A stretch of 64,000 bases of DNA, from the NCBI GenBank assembly GCA_018713325.1, contig DVFJ01000006.1, forward strand, positions 145,451 through 209,450, written 5' to 3'. A program made the position numbers and the translations under genes. The notes beneath the pieces are model-generated. The model was not told the origin of the DNA. It ran no database searches and was given only the letters and a program-made list of their open reading frames with translations. This document shows positions 43,369-51,962 of the stretch, piece after piece. Source of the DNA: Candidatus Onthenecus intestinigallinarum (GTDB taxonomy: Bacteria; Bacillota; Clostridia; Christensenellales; Aristaeellaceae). Numbering within the stretch: position 1 is the stretch's first letter; the number at the start of each line of letters is the position of its first letter.

Positions 43369-44448
43369 TTACTGGCCCGCGCCCTGCGAGGCGGCCACTG
43401 CCGCCGCGCCGTCGGTCATGCGCACGCTCTCATCCGGCATGACCCAGATGGCCTCCACGCCCTCGAGCGACTCGACCAGCGCGCGGCTCTCCTCGTAGGG
43501 CAGCAGGAAGGCCGCCGTGGAGAGCAGGTCCGCCATGCCCGAATCGTGCGTGAGGATGCTCACCGAGCGGTAGTGCGTGGCAGGCATCAGCGTCGTGGGA
43601 TCGATCAGGTGATGATAGCGCACGCCGTCTACCGTGTAGTAGCGCTGGTAGTCGCCGCTGGTGACGACGGACATGTCGCTGAGATAGACGATCTCAACCA
43701 GGTCGTCCTCCGACGCGCTGAGTACGGCCCCCTCCGGTCGCTGGATGCCGATGCCCCAAGCTGCGCGCCCGTCCGCCGGCGCGGCGCCCGCGCGTACGTT
43801 TCCACCGGCGCTGATGATGAACGAGGGCATGTCGGATGCCTCCAGTTGCCGGGCGACACGCTCTGTCGCGAAGCCCTTGGCGACCGCGCCGACGTCGAGC
43901 TTGAGCTCCGGGTCGGCGAAGAAGACCGTCATGTTCTGCGTGTCGAGCACCAGGTCGTCCATGTTCGTATGCGCGGCGGCCGCCTGCAGCGCCTCCATTG
44001 GCGGCAGCTGCGCAGCGGCGGGATCGTCCAGCCCGGCTTCGCGATAGTCGTGCCAGAGCAGCAGCACGCTGCCCATCGCGATGTTCACCGTGCCGTGCAG
44101 GTTTGGCTGCTGTTCCTTGCACAGCACGAGCAGCTCCATCAGCGCGGGATCCACCTCGACCGGCGCCTGCGCAGCCGTCCGGTTGAGCGTGCAGATATTC
44201 GCAATGCCTTCATACTCGTTGTAGGCATCGAAGAGCCGGTGCAGCTTCAGGAACGTCTGGTGCGCTTCCTCGGCGATGCGGTTGAACGTCTCCTGGTCGT
44301 CCGCATAGCCGATCAGGCTGATCAGCGTGTCGAACGTGTCGAAATACAGAATTGAAAAGCGCTCCTTCACACCGCCCGTCTCGGCGCAGCCGGACGCCGC
44401 GCCCACGACCAGCAGCAGGGAGAGCAGCAGGGAGATCCAACGTTTCAT
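43369..44448 (-). CDS. apbE: FAD:protein FMN transferase (ApbE) lipoprotein
   Basis: ApbE attaches FMN to threonine residues of exported flavoproteins such as NqrB/RnfD-type subunits. The 359-residue product has a lipoprotein signal with lipobox ASGC (Cys21), so it acts outside the membrane. Core motifs are FDTFDTLISLIGYADD, KLDVGAVAKGFATERV (the FAD/Mg region) and FIISAGGNVRAG. HLIDPTTLMPA and DSGMADLLSTAAFLL complete the active site. ATG 44448 is preferred (8 nt after GGAG) over ATG 44454. No rnf or nqr genes are in the window, so its substrate protein is unknown. Confidence 0.93.
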   Translation of the reverse strand: MKRWISLLLSLLLVVGAASGCAETGGVKERFSILYFDTFDTLISLIGYADDQETFNRIAEEAHQTFLKLHRLFDAYNEYEGIANICTLNRTAAQAPVEVDPALMELLVLCKEQQPNLHGTVNIAMGSVLLLWHDYREAGLDDPAAAQLPPMEALQAAAAHTNMDDLVLDTQNMTVFFADPELKLDVGAVAKGFATERVARQLEASDMPSFIISAGGNVRAGAAPADGRAAWGIGIQRPEGAVLSASEDDLVEIVYLSDMSVVTSGDYQRYYTVDGVRYHHLIDPTTLMPATHYRSVSILTHDSGMADLLSTAAFLLPYEESRALVESLEGVEAIWVMPDESVRMTDGAAAVAASQGAGQ

Positions 44449-44481
44449 GAACATCGCTCCATCCGTTTTCTCGTAGGGGTT

Positions 44482-44510
44482 ATTATACCAGAAGCGGGCG
44501 CGCCCGTAAA
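44482..44510 (-). promoter_or_regulatory. Sigma-A promoter for apbE
   Basis: On the minus strand TTTACG (44510-44505) and TATAAT (44487-44482) are 17 bp apart, about 34 nt before the ATG. Confidence 0.75.
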
Positions 44511-44561
44511 GGGCAAGGTGTGCGTGCCAAATATTGTGCGGCCCTTTGGGCAAAGTGAACG

Positions 44562-44590
44562 TGGACAAAATATTAAGAATGTGTTACAAT
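44562..44590 (+). promoter_or_regulatory. Sigma-A promoter for the SpoIID/SH3 gene
   Basis: TGGACA (44562-44567) and TACAAT (44585-44590) are 17 bp apart, 69 nt before the ATG. It is divergent from the apbE promoter, with 51 bp between the two -35 elements. Confidence 0.72.
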
Positions 44591-44658
44591 TTTTGCGGAA
44601 CACCTGCGCGGACGCGAAAGAGGGCGAAGCGCGCAGAAACAACGGAGGGGGAACGCGG

Positions 44659-47600
44659 ATGATGCGAAACTGGACGGCCTGGGGGAAGCGCCTGCTTGCG
44701 CTGGCGCTGGTGCTGACGTTTTGGCCGGTCGTCCGTGCGCAGGGCGCGTCGGAGTCCGGCACGGTGCGCGTGTATCTGTCCTCGCTCTCCTCGCTCTCCA
44801 CGCTGGATCTGACGATCGCGGGCAGCTACAGCGTGAACGGCGACACGTCTCGCTCGTTTGCGCGCGGAGATCAGGTGACGGTGCGCTGCTCGGGCAGCAC
44901 GCTCACCCTGGAGAAGGATGGATCCGTGCAGAACATGGGTTCCAGCTTCACGCTGCGGCGGCACCAGACGAGCGGCGAGAACGGCGTGCGCATCGCCCAG
45001 GCGCGCAACAGCGCCAACCTGTACGAGGGCGACATCGAGTTGCGCGCCAATGGCGGCAAGATCCAGGCCATCGTGCACGTGTACATTGAGGACTATATGG
45101 ACGGCGTGCTGCCCTATGAGATGAGCAACGGCTTCCCATTGGAGGCGCTCAAGGCGCAGGCCGTTGCGGCGCGCACATACGTGGCGGCCAAGATGGCCCA
45201 GAACCGTTCGACCTACGACGTGGTCGACACCACGAGCGACCAGGTGTACCGCGGCACGCCCAGCGGCAACGCAACGTGCAAGCAGGCGGTGCAGGAGACG
45301 GCGGGCATCGTGGCGATGTATGGCGGCGCGTACATCGGCGCGTACTACACCGCCAGCAACGGCGGACAGACTGAGTCGATCAAGAACGCGTGGGGAACCA
45401 GCGGCTACCCATACCTGACGGTCAAGGACGACCCGTACGACCTGCTCAACAGCATGTCGCCCACCCGCTCGGTGACGCTGTACAAGACGCCGGGCACGGG
45501 CACGAGCAGCCAGACGTTTGAGCGGCTGATCCGCAGCAAGGCCGCGGCGGCGGCGGGTCTGTCCGAGGATGCGACGACGATCACGGAGTACGTCGACGTC
45601 ACGGCGCGCGATCCCATGTACGCCTCGCCCTCCCGCCTGTACCAAAAGGTCGACGTGACCGTGCGCATCGCGGGCGTCCCCTCGCCCGTGACCGTGACGT
45701 TCGACTACTTTTCGGAGCTGGAGCAGGCGCTGAGCATGAGCCTGAACACGACGAAGAACGAGCTGATCGAGGTAGAGGAGACGGAGCTGACGTTCCGCCT
45801 GACCGCCCGTCGCTACGGGCATGGCATCGGCATGAGCCAGCGCGGCGCGCAGCAGATGGCCTCCGAGGGCATGAGTTACGAGCAGATCCTCGACTTTTAC
45901 TATCCGGGGACCTCGCGCGTGCAGATCAGCTTCACGCGCGACAGCCTGCTGCCGGCGCTGGACGGCTCCTCCTGGCCGGAGGCCGGGACCACCCAGACGC
46001 CCGCCGGTGGAGAGGATGCCATCGCGCAGGCGACGGTGACCCTCTCGACGGTCTACGACGTGCTCAACCTGCGCATGGACAAGAGCACGGACGCGGGCGT
46101 CATCGCGCGCATCCCGCACGGGACGATCCTGGACGTGCTGGAGGACGACGGCGTCTGGTGCCGCGTGCGCTACGGCGTGCAGACGGGGTATGTCGTGCGC
46201 AGCTATCTGACGTTTGCCGGCGCGCAGCAGACACCCGCTCCGCAGCAGACGCCTGCCCCGGAGATCCAGACGGACACGCTGGCCTATGTCGTGCTCAGCG
46301 GCGGATACCTGAACCTGCGCGCGGAGCCGTACCTGGGCGCCAAAGTGCTTGCCTACGTCTACAGCGGCGAGATGCTGCCGGTGCTGGACACCTCCACCGC
46401 CGGCTGGGTGAAAGTGGCGCGCGACGGCGTGACCGGCTACGTCTCGCGCCAGTATGTGCAGCTCATCGACGTAGGCGGCGTGGAGGTTTCGCCGACCGCG
46501 ACGCCTGCGCCGACTGCGACGCCGGGTTCGGAGCGGTATGCCGTGGTGACGCTCTCGAGTGACGGCGAGATGCTGAACCTGCGCGCGGACCCCAAGGAGG
46601 ACGCGCAGGTGCTGGTGCTGCTGCCCAACGGCATCCGCGTGCAGGTGCTGGACCGCTACCAGACCTGGAGCCTGGTGAGCGTCTCCGGCTACGTGGGCTA
46701 TGCCTACAACGCCTACCTTCGCTTTGAGGAGGACGCGGCGCCCACGGCCACGGCCACGCCCACGGCCACGGCCACGCCCGCGCCGACGGCCACGCCCGCG
46801 CCGACGGCCACGCCTGTCCCGACGCCCACGCCGCAGACGGCGCTGCGCGCGGCGGTGTCGCTCTCCGATGCAGACGAGACGCTGAACCTGCGCGAGGCGC
46901 CGACGCTGGAGGCGCGCGTGATTGCGCTGCTGCCCGACGGCATGGTGCTGGACGTGATCGAGCGCTACCAGAACTGGAGCCGTGTGCGCGCCGCAGGCCA
47001 GGAGGGATATGTCAGCAACGACTACCTGCGCTTTGAGACGTATGTGCCGGGGACGACCGTCGAACCCACGCCCACCCCGGCCGCCACAGCCGCCCCGACG
47101 CCTGCGCCAACGGACGTGCAGACGGAGCTGGTCGCACGCATCGCGCTGTCCAGCGCCTCCAGCCGCCTCAACCTGCGCGCGGCGGCCGGCACGTGGGCGG
47201 GCGTGCTGACGAGCATTCCGCATGGCACGTATGTACAGGTGCTCGCCTATGATCCGGACTGGAGCCGCGTGGCGTACGGCTCGCTCACGGGCTATGTGTC
47301 CTCGCAGTACCTTGTGCTGGAGGAGCGGCCCGTGCAGACGGTCCCGACTGCGACGCCGCAGCCGACGCCTGCGCCGTCCGCCACCTGGCTGCCGCCGCTG
47401 CCCGACGCCGTGATCGTGCGCGTGTCCACGAGCCTGAACATGCGCAGCGAACCGAGCACGCGGGGGCGCATCGTCGCCCGCCTGTATGACGGCGAGCGCC
47501 TGACGGTCGTCGATCAGGGCGTGGGCTGGTATCAGGTGCGCAAGGGCGAAGTCATCGGCTGGGTGAGCGCGGATTACGTCTACACGGTCTATGGCGACGC

Positions 47601-48111
47601 GTCCACGCCCACTCCATCGCCGACGCCTGGACCCGAGCCGACGCCTGCACCGGAACAGACGTCCACGCCCGGGCCGACGCCCGCGCCGACGGCCACGCCG
47701 GGCCCGACGGCGCGCCCGGAGGACGTGGTGAACACGGGCGAGGCGCGCACGAACGCCGTGCTGCGCGCACAGCCGCAGTCCGACGCGGCGTCCGTGCTGT
47801 CGCTGGAGCAGGGCGAGGACGTGCGCATCATCGACTACGATTCGGTCCGCTGGGTGCGCGCGGAGGCGCGCGGCGTGTACGGCTATGCGGCCGTGGACGA
47901 GCTCTACCTCGACTACTGGATCGCCACCTGCTATCTGGATGAGGCGGGCGCGCCGCTCTATGCGCAGCCCAGCGAGGAGGCGGCGACCGTCGGCACGCTG
48001 TCGGATGCGCAGATCGTCACCGTAAAGCGCCTCTCCGACGGCTGGGCATACCTGCGCACGACCGCCGGGCAGGAGGGGTACTGTCCGCAGACGTGGCTCA
48101 ACATCCTGTAG
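44659..48111 (+). CDS. SpoIID/LytB-domain protein with about eight SH3-like repeats
   Basis: This is an exported 1150-residue protein. It has a signal peptide (1-33), then a SpoIID/LytB domain (about 120-420) containing LPYEMSNGFPLEALKAQAVAARTY and RYGHGIGMSQRGAQ (385-398). Domains of this type are lytic transglycosylases that cleave denuded glycan strands. From about residue 456 to the end I count eight bacterial SH3-like repeats with the LNLR-x(n)-GYV pattern. They are separated by Thr/Pro/Ala linkers (TPAPTATP). The last two repeats lack the clear LNLR motif. Typical SpoIID is about 340 residues without SH3 tails, so this is probably a wall-anchored remodelling enzyme rather than the engulfment protein itself. 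It starts at ATG 44659 with GGAGGGGG upstream. Confidence 0.88.
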   Translation: MMRNWTAWGKRLLALALVLTFWPVVRAQGASESGTVRVYLSSLSSLSTLDLTIAGSYSVNGDTSRSFARGDQVTVRCSGSTLTLEKDGSVQNMGSSFTLRRHQTSGENGVRIAQARNSANLYEGDIELRANGGKIQAIVHVYIEDYMDGVLPYEMSNGFPLEALKAQAVAARTYVAAKMAQNRSTYDVVDTTSDQVYRGTPSGNATCKQAVQETAGIVAMYGGAYIGAYYTASNGGQTESIKNAWGTSGYPYLTVKDDPYDLLNSMSPTRSVTLYKTPGTGTSSQTFERLIRSKAAAAAGLSEDATTITEYVDVTARDPMYASPSRLYQKVDVTVRIAGVPSPVTVTFDYFSELEQALSMSLNTTKNELIEVEETELTFRLTARRYGHGIGMSQRGAQQMASEGMSYEQILDFYYPGTSRVQISFTRDSLLPALDGSSWPEAGTTQTPAGGEDAIAQATVTLSTVYDVLNLRMDKSTDAGVIARIPHGTILDVLEDDGVWCRVRYGVQTGYVVRSYLTFAGAQQTPAPQQTPAPEIQTDTLAYVVLSGGYLNLRAEPYLGAKVLAYVYSGEMLPVLDTSTAGWVKVARDGVTGYVSRQYVQLIDVGGVEVSPTATPAPTATPGSERYAVVTLSSDGEMLNLRADPKEDAQVLVLLPNGIRVQVLDRYQTWSLVSVSGYVGYAYNAYLRFEEDAAPTATATPTATATPAPTATPAPTATPVPTPTPQTALRAAVSLSDADETLNLREAPTLEARVIALLPDGMVLDVIERYQNWSRVRAAGQEGYVSNDYLRFETYVPGTTVEPTPTPAATAAPTPAPTDVQTELVARIALSSASSRLNLRAAAGTWAGVLTSIPHGTYVQVLAYDPDWSRVAYGSLTGYVSSQYLVLEERPVQTVPTATPQPTPAPSATWLPPLPDAVIVRVSTSLNMRSEPSTRGRIVARLYDGERLTVVDQGVGWYQVRKGEVIGWVSADYVYTVYGDASTPTPSPTPGPEPTPAPEQTSTPGPTPAPTATPGPTARPEDVVNTGEARTNAVLRAQPQSDAASVLSLEQGEDVRIIDYDSVRWVRAEARGVYGYAAVDELYLDYWIATCYLDEAGAPLYAQPSEEAATVGTLSDAQIVTVKRLSDGWAYLRTTAGQEGYCPQTWLNIL
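46738..46830 (+). repeat. Low-complexity Pro/Thr/Ala linker repeat
   Basis: Tandem ACGGCC/ACGCCC hexamers encode a TATATPTATATPAPTATP-type linker between the third and fourth SH3 repeats. Similar shorter tracts lie near 46496-46524, 47056-47115, 47340-47385 and 47600-47710. Such tracts are prone to slipped-strand length change. Confidence 0.85.
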
Positions 48112-48133
48112 GCATTTGGGAAAGGGGATCGGC

Positions 48134-48874
48134 ATGGAGGAATGGGCGCGCAAGGGCGAGCGCATCGACGACCTGCAGCACGACGGCCTGCGCATCCTGC
48201 AGCGGCCCGGCGCATTCCGCTTTGGGACGGACGCCGTGCTGTTGGCGGATTTTGCCGCGGCCCGGCCGGGCGAGCATGTCGTCGACTTTGGTACGGGCAC
48301 GGGCATTCTGCCGCTGCTCATCGCCTCCCGCGCGCGCGGCACGACGTTCGACGCGCTGGAGATCCAGCCGGACATGGCCGATATGGCCGCGCGCAGCGTC
48401 GCGATGAACGGCCTGTCGGACCGCATCCGCGTGCACTGCGCGGACCTGCGCGACGCGGCCTCCCTGCTGGGCCACGGGCGGACGGATCTGCTCGTGTGCA
48501 ATCCGCCCTATGGCAAGGCGGGCGCGGGGCTCGTCAACCCGCGGCAGGCGAAGGCGCTCGCGCGCCACGAGGCGGCCTGCACGCTGGATGAGATCGCGCA
48601 AAGCGCCGCGCAGGTGCTGCGTAGCGGCGGGCGCATGTGCGTCGTGTTTCCCGTGGCGCGCATGCTCGAACTCATGGACTGCGTGCGCGCGCATCGCCTG
48701 GAGCCCAAGCGGATGCGTCTGGTCTATGCGCGCGCGGACAAGGCGCCCAAGCTGATGCTGCTCGAGTGCGCCAGAAACGTGCGGCCCCTGCTGCGCGTGG
48801 AGCCGCCGCTCCTCATGGAGGGTGAGGACGGCGCGCCGACGGCGGAGGTGCGGCGCATCTACCGGATGGACTGA
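48134..48874 (+). CDS. TrmN6/YfiC-like tRNA (adenine-N6)-methyltransferase
   Basis: This is a 246-residue SAM-dependent methyltransferase. It has FRFGTDAVLLADFA at the N-terminus and motif I VVDFGTGTGILPLLIA. Motif IV is NPPYGK, the adenine-N6 type catalytic motif. The family methylates A37 of tRNA1(Val) in E. coli; Firmicute homologues (YabB) are similar. The start is ATG 48134, 7 nt after AAAGGGG; a TTG-initiated extension to 48116 is less likely. In Bacillus, yabB lies in a yabB-yazA-rsmI group, but rsmI does not follow here. It converges with the next minus-strand gene with only three bases between stops. Confidence 0.88.
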   Translation: MEEWARKGERIDDLQHDGLRILQRPGAFRFGTDAVLLADFAAARPGEHVVDFGTGTGILPLLIASRARGTTFDALEIQPDMADMAARSVAMNGLSDRIRVHCADLRDAASLLGHGRTDLLVCNPPYGKAGAGLVNPRQAKALARHEAACTLDEIAQSAAQVLRSGGRMCVVFPVARMLELMDCVRAHRLEPKRMRLVYARADKAPKLMLLECARNVRPLLRVEPPLLMEGEDGAPTAEVRRIYRMD

Positions 48875-48877
48875 GCG

Positions 48878-49711
48878 TCACAGCGCGCTGCGCCGTGTGC
48901 CGCGCATGCGGCTGACGGCGGCCAGAACCAGGCACAGCAGCGCGGGCAGCAGGGCGTAGAGCCGGCCGGTGAGCACATAGAGCACGTAGAGATAGAAGCC
49001 GTAGAGCAGATAGCGGCGGATCTTCTCCGGCGCAAACACGACGGCCTGCAGCTGACGCCAGGCAAAGGGACGCCTGCGCCTGCGGCCCAGGGCGACGAGC
49101 TGTTCGTCTGTCGCCGGGGCGTCCCGGCCCGCGAGCGCGGCCAACGCGTCCGCATCGACGGCGCGCACGGGCGGCTCCAGGGTCTCGCACAGGCGCTGCG
49201 CCTGCGTGGAGAACGCGCACGTCGCACACAGCACGCAGCGGTCCGCGCCCTGCGCGATGCGCGCGCGCTGCGCTGCGAGGACGTCCCCACAGGACACGCG
49301 CTCGCTTGCATGCGCGCGCAGGCAGCGAATGAGTAACTTTTCTCCATAAAACAGCGCGAGGACGCCTTCCGGCGTCCTCTTTTGTATGTCCAGCGGGTAG
49401 ACGCGCTGCAACAGATGCGCAGCGCGCGCGGCGGCCCCCTCCGCGGTCAGCAGGGCGATGTCCTCCAGCGCGAGCATGCCGCCCAGCCGCGCGCGAAGCG
49501 CGTCCTCCCGCGCGCGCAGCGTGCGCCGCTGCCAAAGCGTCAGGGCGAGGCAGAGCATCAGGCCCAGCGCGCAGCCCGCCAGCAGCGCGGCGGACAGGTT
49601 GCGCCAGAGCCGGTAAAACCACAGAATCGACAGCAGGAAGAACAGCGCGCGCAGCCCGATGCGGTCCAGCAGGCCGGCCAGCGCGCTCTTTTCCTCAAAC
49701 GGCGTGAGCAT
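48878..49711 (-). CDS. Unassigned membrane protein with Cys-rich cytoplasmic segment
   Basis: I do not recognise this 277-residue protein. It has two N-terminal hydrophobic helices (22-36, 42-60) and two C-terminal ones (about 232-264). Between them is a soluble region of about 165 residues. The soluble part contains DRCVLCATCAFSTQAQRLC, a CxxC-x2-plus-Cys arrangement that might bind metal, and a basic RRRRRPFAWRQLQ patch. It starts at ATG 49711 with GAAGGGAT upstream. It lies 54 bases downstream of the zinc-ribbon membrane protein gene, so the two likely form an operon. No similarity that would suggest a function was evident to me. Confidence 0.65.
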   Translation of the reverse strand: MLTPFEEKSALAGLLDRIGLRALFFLLSILWFYRLWRNLSAALLAGCALGLMLCLALTLWQRRTLRAREDALRARLGGMLALEDIALLTAEGAAARAAHLLQRVYPLDIQKRTPEGVLALFYGEKLLIRCLRAHASERVSCGDVLAAQRARIAQGADRCVLCATCAFSTQAQRLCETLEPPVRAVDADALAALAGRDAPATDEQLVALGRRRRRPFAWRQLQAVVFAPEKIRRYLLYGFYLYVLYVLTGRLYALLPALLCLVLAAVSRMRGTRRSAL

Positions 49712-49765
49712 ATCCCTTCGCCTCCCCGCGTAGGGTGCCCGGCCGCCGCGCGCGGCATGCGCGTC

Positions 49766-51754
49766 TCAGTCCGTGTAGGTATAGCGCGCGGTGATGCGCG
49801 GCATGTTGCTGTACATGCCGTTGGCGTCGCCGTAGATGCGGTACCACGTGCCCAGCTCCCACTGCGTGGCGGAGCTGTTCTCCAGCATGACCAGCTGCTC
49901 CACGCCGTCCGTGCCCGTATCCATGATGGCCAGCTGCGGCTGCGTGCTGACGATGCGGGTGATCGTGCCCTTGCAGACGTAGATCTGCCCCTGCCGGTTG
50001 GCGATGTTGTTGATCAGGTCGCGGTAGTCCGACGCGGTGAAGGGCCAGGCCTTGCGCGAATAGACGTCCACGGGCGGCATGTAGTACATGACGTGCGTGA
50101 CCACGGCGTCCTGCCGGCCGGGGTACTGCGCACGGATGGTGATGGTGTTGTCGCCGATCTCGGGGAAGTAGGCCACGAACGAGAAGGAACCGCTCTCATC
50201 CACGACGATGTCGCCGCCCTGGACGAAGGAGGCCTCGCCGTTTTTGACCCGGGTGATCTCGTCGTCACTCTGGATGCTGTAGGGCGATTCCACCGTCACC
50301 GTCGCGCCGGGGAAGGTGGTGGCGTAGATGCGCGTATAGGCGCTGCTCGACTCCACGAGCGTGTCGACCGCGAATTCCAGGGAGATATCCTGCTCGGGCC
50401 GGTTGAGGATGAGCTCGATGTTGTTCTCGCGGCAGTAGCGGCTGCGCACGGACACCTGGATGCGGTTTTCGCCCGTGGGCTGCACCTGCACGTTGCTGGA
50501 GACGATGCCGTTGTTGTTGATCTGGTCGGATACGTTCGTGCCGTCGATGATGACGGTGCTGCCCTTTTCCACCTGCAGGCGGATCTCGTAGATGGAGGTG
50601 GAGACCTCTGCATAGGTCGTCTCCGGCCGCACGAGCGTGATGGGCGAGAGCGGCACGCTGATCGTATAGCGGATGGGCGAGAGCGCGTCCTGATCGCCGT
50701 CGTTGTACTTGATGAACGGGGTCAGCTCCACGTCCATCGTGTCGCCGGTGACGCCCTCGGCATTCTCGTACCAGTAGTAGTCCGGAATGGCGATCGTCGC
50801 CACGCCGTCGGTGACGACGTAGGAGTTTTGCAGCTCGCGCACATAGATCTGCGCGCCCTCGCGGCCCGAGATCGTGATGATGTGCCCCGGCTGTTCCTGC
50901 ACCGTGCCCTCCTCGATGGTGACCTGCGAGGCGATCTCCTGCTGCACGGACAGGCCCGACAGGCTGAGGAAGAGCGACACGCCGAAGTAGCTGGTCGCCA
51001 TCACCGCCAGGCACGCGCCCAGCCAGACGAGCACCTTCGGCCACAGGCGGCGCCTGCTGTGCGGACGCCTGTTGCGCGCGCCGGCGGCGGCGTAGTTGCG
51101 GATCGCCGTGCTCGAGTAAGTGCGCGTATCACGGTAGTTGCGCGTGGGCTGATAGTCGGTGTAGGCGCCGGGATCCGTCTCGTCCGCCGGGCTCTCGTAG
51201 CCGTCGTAGAAGATGGGCGCGCTCTCGTCCGCATCGTCAAAGTCGAAGTCGTCGTCCGTCACGCCATGGCGCTCGGGCTCCTCCTCCGGCGGCAGGTCGC
51301 CCCCCGACATTGCGCGGGCGTAGGCGCGCTCCTTGCGCGCGCGCCGCTCCTCCAGAGGCTCCTCCTCCTGCGGCGGCGCATCGTCAGGCTCTTCCGGCAG
51401 CGGACGGATGACCGTGGCGGTGCGCAGGCTCTCCTGCGCCGCGCGCGCGCGCCGGCGCATCTTGTCCAGGTACATCTCGCCGCGCACGCGCCGCTCCTTG
51501 AGCTGCTCGATTTCGCCGGCCAGCTGCGTGGCGTCGTCGGACGGCGCCTCCTCCTCGGCCGGGCGCGCGTCGAGCACGTCCACGTTTTCGTCGTCGTCAT
51601 AGCGCTCATAGGAGACGTCCGGCTCGGCGTCGCGCAGCGACTGTTCCCAGGGCCGGTCCGCGGGCTCCTGCGCGGGCGGGGACAGCGGCGCGCCGCAGCG
51701 GAAGCAGCGGGGGAATTCGGCTTTATTCCAATATCCGCAGGACGGACATTTCAT
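49766..51754 (-). CDS. Zinc-ribbon single-pass membrane protein with large extracellular region
   Basis: This 662-residue protein has three parts. An N-terminal zinc ribbon (Cys3, Cys6, Cys17, Cys20) is followed by an acidic, charged cytoplasmic stretch of about 210 residues. One membrane helix (239-265) comes next. Then about 390 extracellular residues of beta-rich, PEGA/bacterial-Ig-like text follow, including TISGREGAQIYVRELQNSYVVTDG, RLQVEKGSTVIIDGTNVSD and TFPGATVTVESPYSIQSDDE. The C-terminal part (CKGTITRIVSTQPQLAIMDTGTDGVEQLVMLENSSATQWELGTWYRIYGD) resembles an OB-like domain. The function is unknown; the layout recalls zinc-ribbon envelope or stress sensors. It starts at ATG 51754 with GGAGGTCG upstream. 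Confidence 0.75.
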   Translation of the reverse strand: MKCPSCGYWNKAEFPRCFRCGAPLSPPAQEPADRPWEQSLRDAEPDVSYERYDDDENVDVLDARPAEEEAPSDDATQLAGEIEQLKERRVRGEMYLDKMRRRARAAQESLRTATVIRPLPEEPDDAPPQEEEPLEERRARKERAYARAMSGGDLPPEEEPERHGVTDDDFDFDDADESAPIFYDGYESPADETDPGAYTDYQPTRNYRDTRTYSSTAIRNYAAAGARNRRPHSRRRLWPKVLVWLGACLAVMATSYFGVSLFLSLSGLSVQQEIASQVTIEEGTVQEQPGHIITISGREGAQIYVRELQNSYVVTDGVATIAIPDYYWYENAEGVTGDTMDVELTPFIKYNDGDQDALSPIRYTISVPLSPITLVRPETTYAEVSTSIYEIRLQVEKGSTVIIDGTNVSDQINNNGIVSSNVQVQPTGENRIQVSVRSRYCRENNIELILNRPEQDISLEFAVDTLVESSSAYTRIYATTFPGATVTVESPYSIQSDDEITRVKNGEASFVQGGDIVVDESGSFSFVAYFPEIGDNTITIRAQYPGRQDAVVTHVMYYMPPVDVYSRKAWPFTASDYRDLINNIANRQGQIYVCKGTITRIVSTQPQLAIMDTGTDGVEQLVMLENSSATQWELGTWYRIYGDANGMYSNMPRITARYTYTD

Positions 51755-51813
51755 GGCGTTCGACCTCCGATACGATATGGGTGCGTTCGTCTGGATGCCT
51801 GAGAATGACGGTA

Positions 51814-51826
51814 AATAGAATCTATT
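51814..51826. repeat. Short palindrome upstream of the zinc-ribbon protein gene
   Basis: AATAGAATCTATT is a perfect 6+1+6 palindrome about 60 nt upstream of the minus-strand ATG. It may be an operator; no regulator is suggested by context. Confidence 0.35.
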
Positions 51827-51922
51827 CGAAATGCAATCGGCAAAATCCTGCCGCTGCCGAGAAATTTGAAGCACAACCGCGAAAAGTCCGGCGAGACACT
51901 AGCCGCGCGCGGACTTTCGTGT

Positions 51923-51948
51923 TATACTATGCTATACTGGCTATAGCA
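51923..51948 (+). promoter_or_regulatory. Tandem extended -10 promoters overlapped by an inverted repeat
   Basis: Two TATACT hexamers (51923-51928 and 51933-51938), each with TG one base upstream, sit 10 bp apart without a good -35. The second is covered by a perfect inverted repeat, TGCTATA (51930-51936), CTGGC, TATAGCA (51942-51948), placed where a repressor would block RNA polymerase. The following ATG is at 51963. Confidence 0.6.
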
Positions 51949-51962
51949 ATGGAGGAACGTTC

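Noticed and set aside
46738..46830. CRISPR-like direct repeats
   Set aside because: The periodic hexamers encode the Pro/Thr/Ala linker of a secreted protein in frame; there are no spacers and no cas genes.
44584..48501. A 1305-codon open frame on the minus strand opposite the SpoIID/SH3 gene
   Set aside because: It is the antisense shadow of a GC-rich gene whose third positions are mostly G or C. The predicted protein is Arg/His/Ala-rich without recognisable domains, while the plus-strand frame has clear domains and a ribosome binding site.
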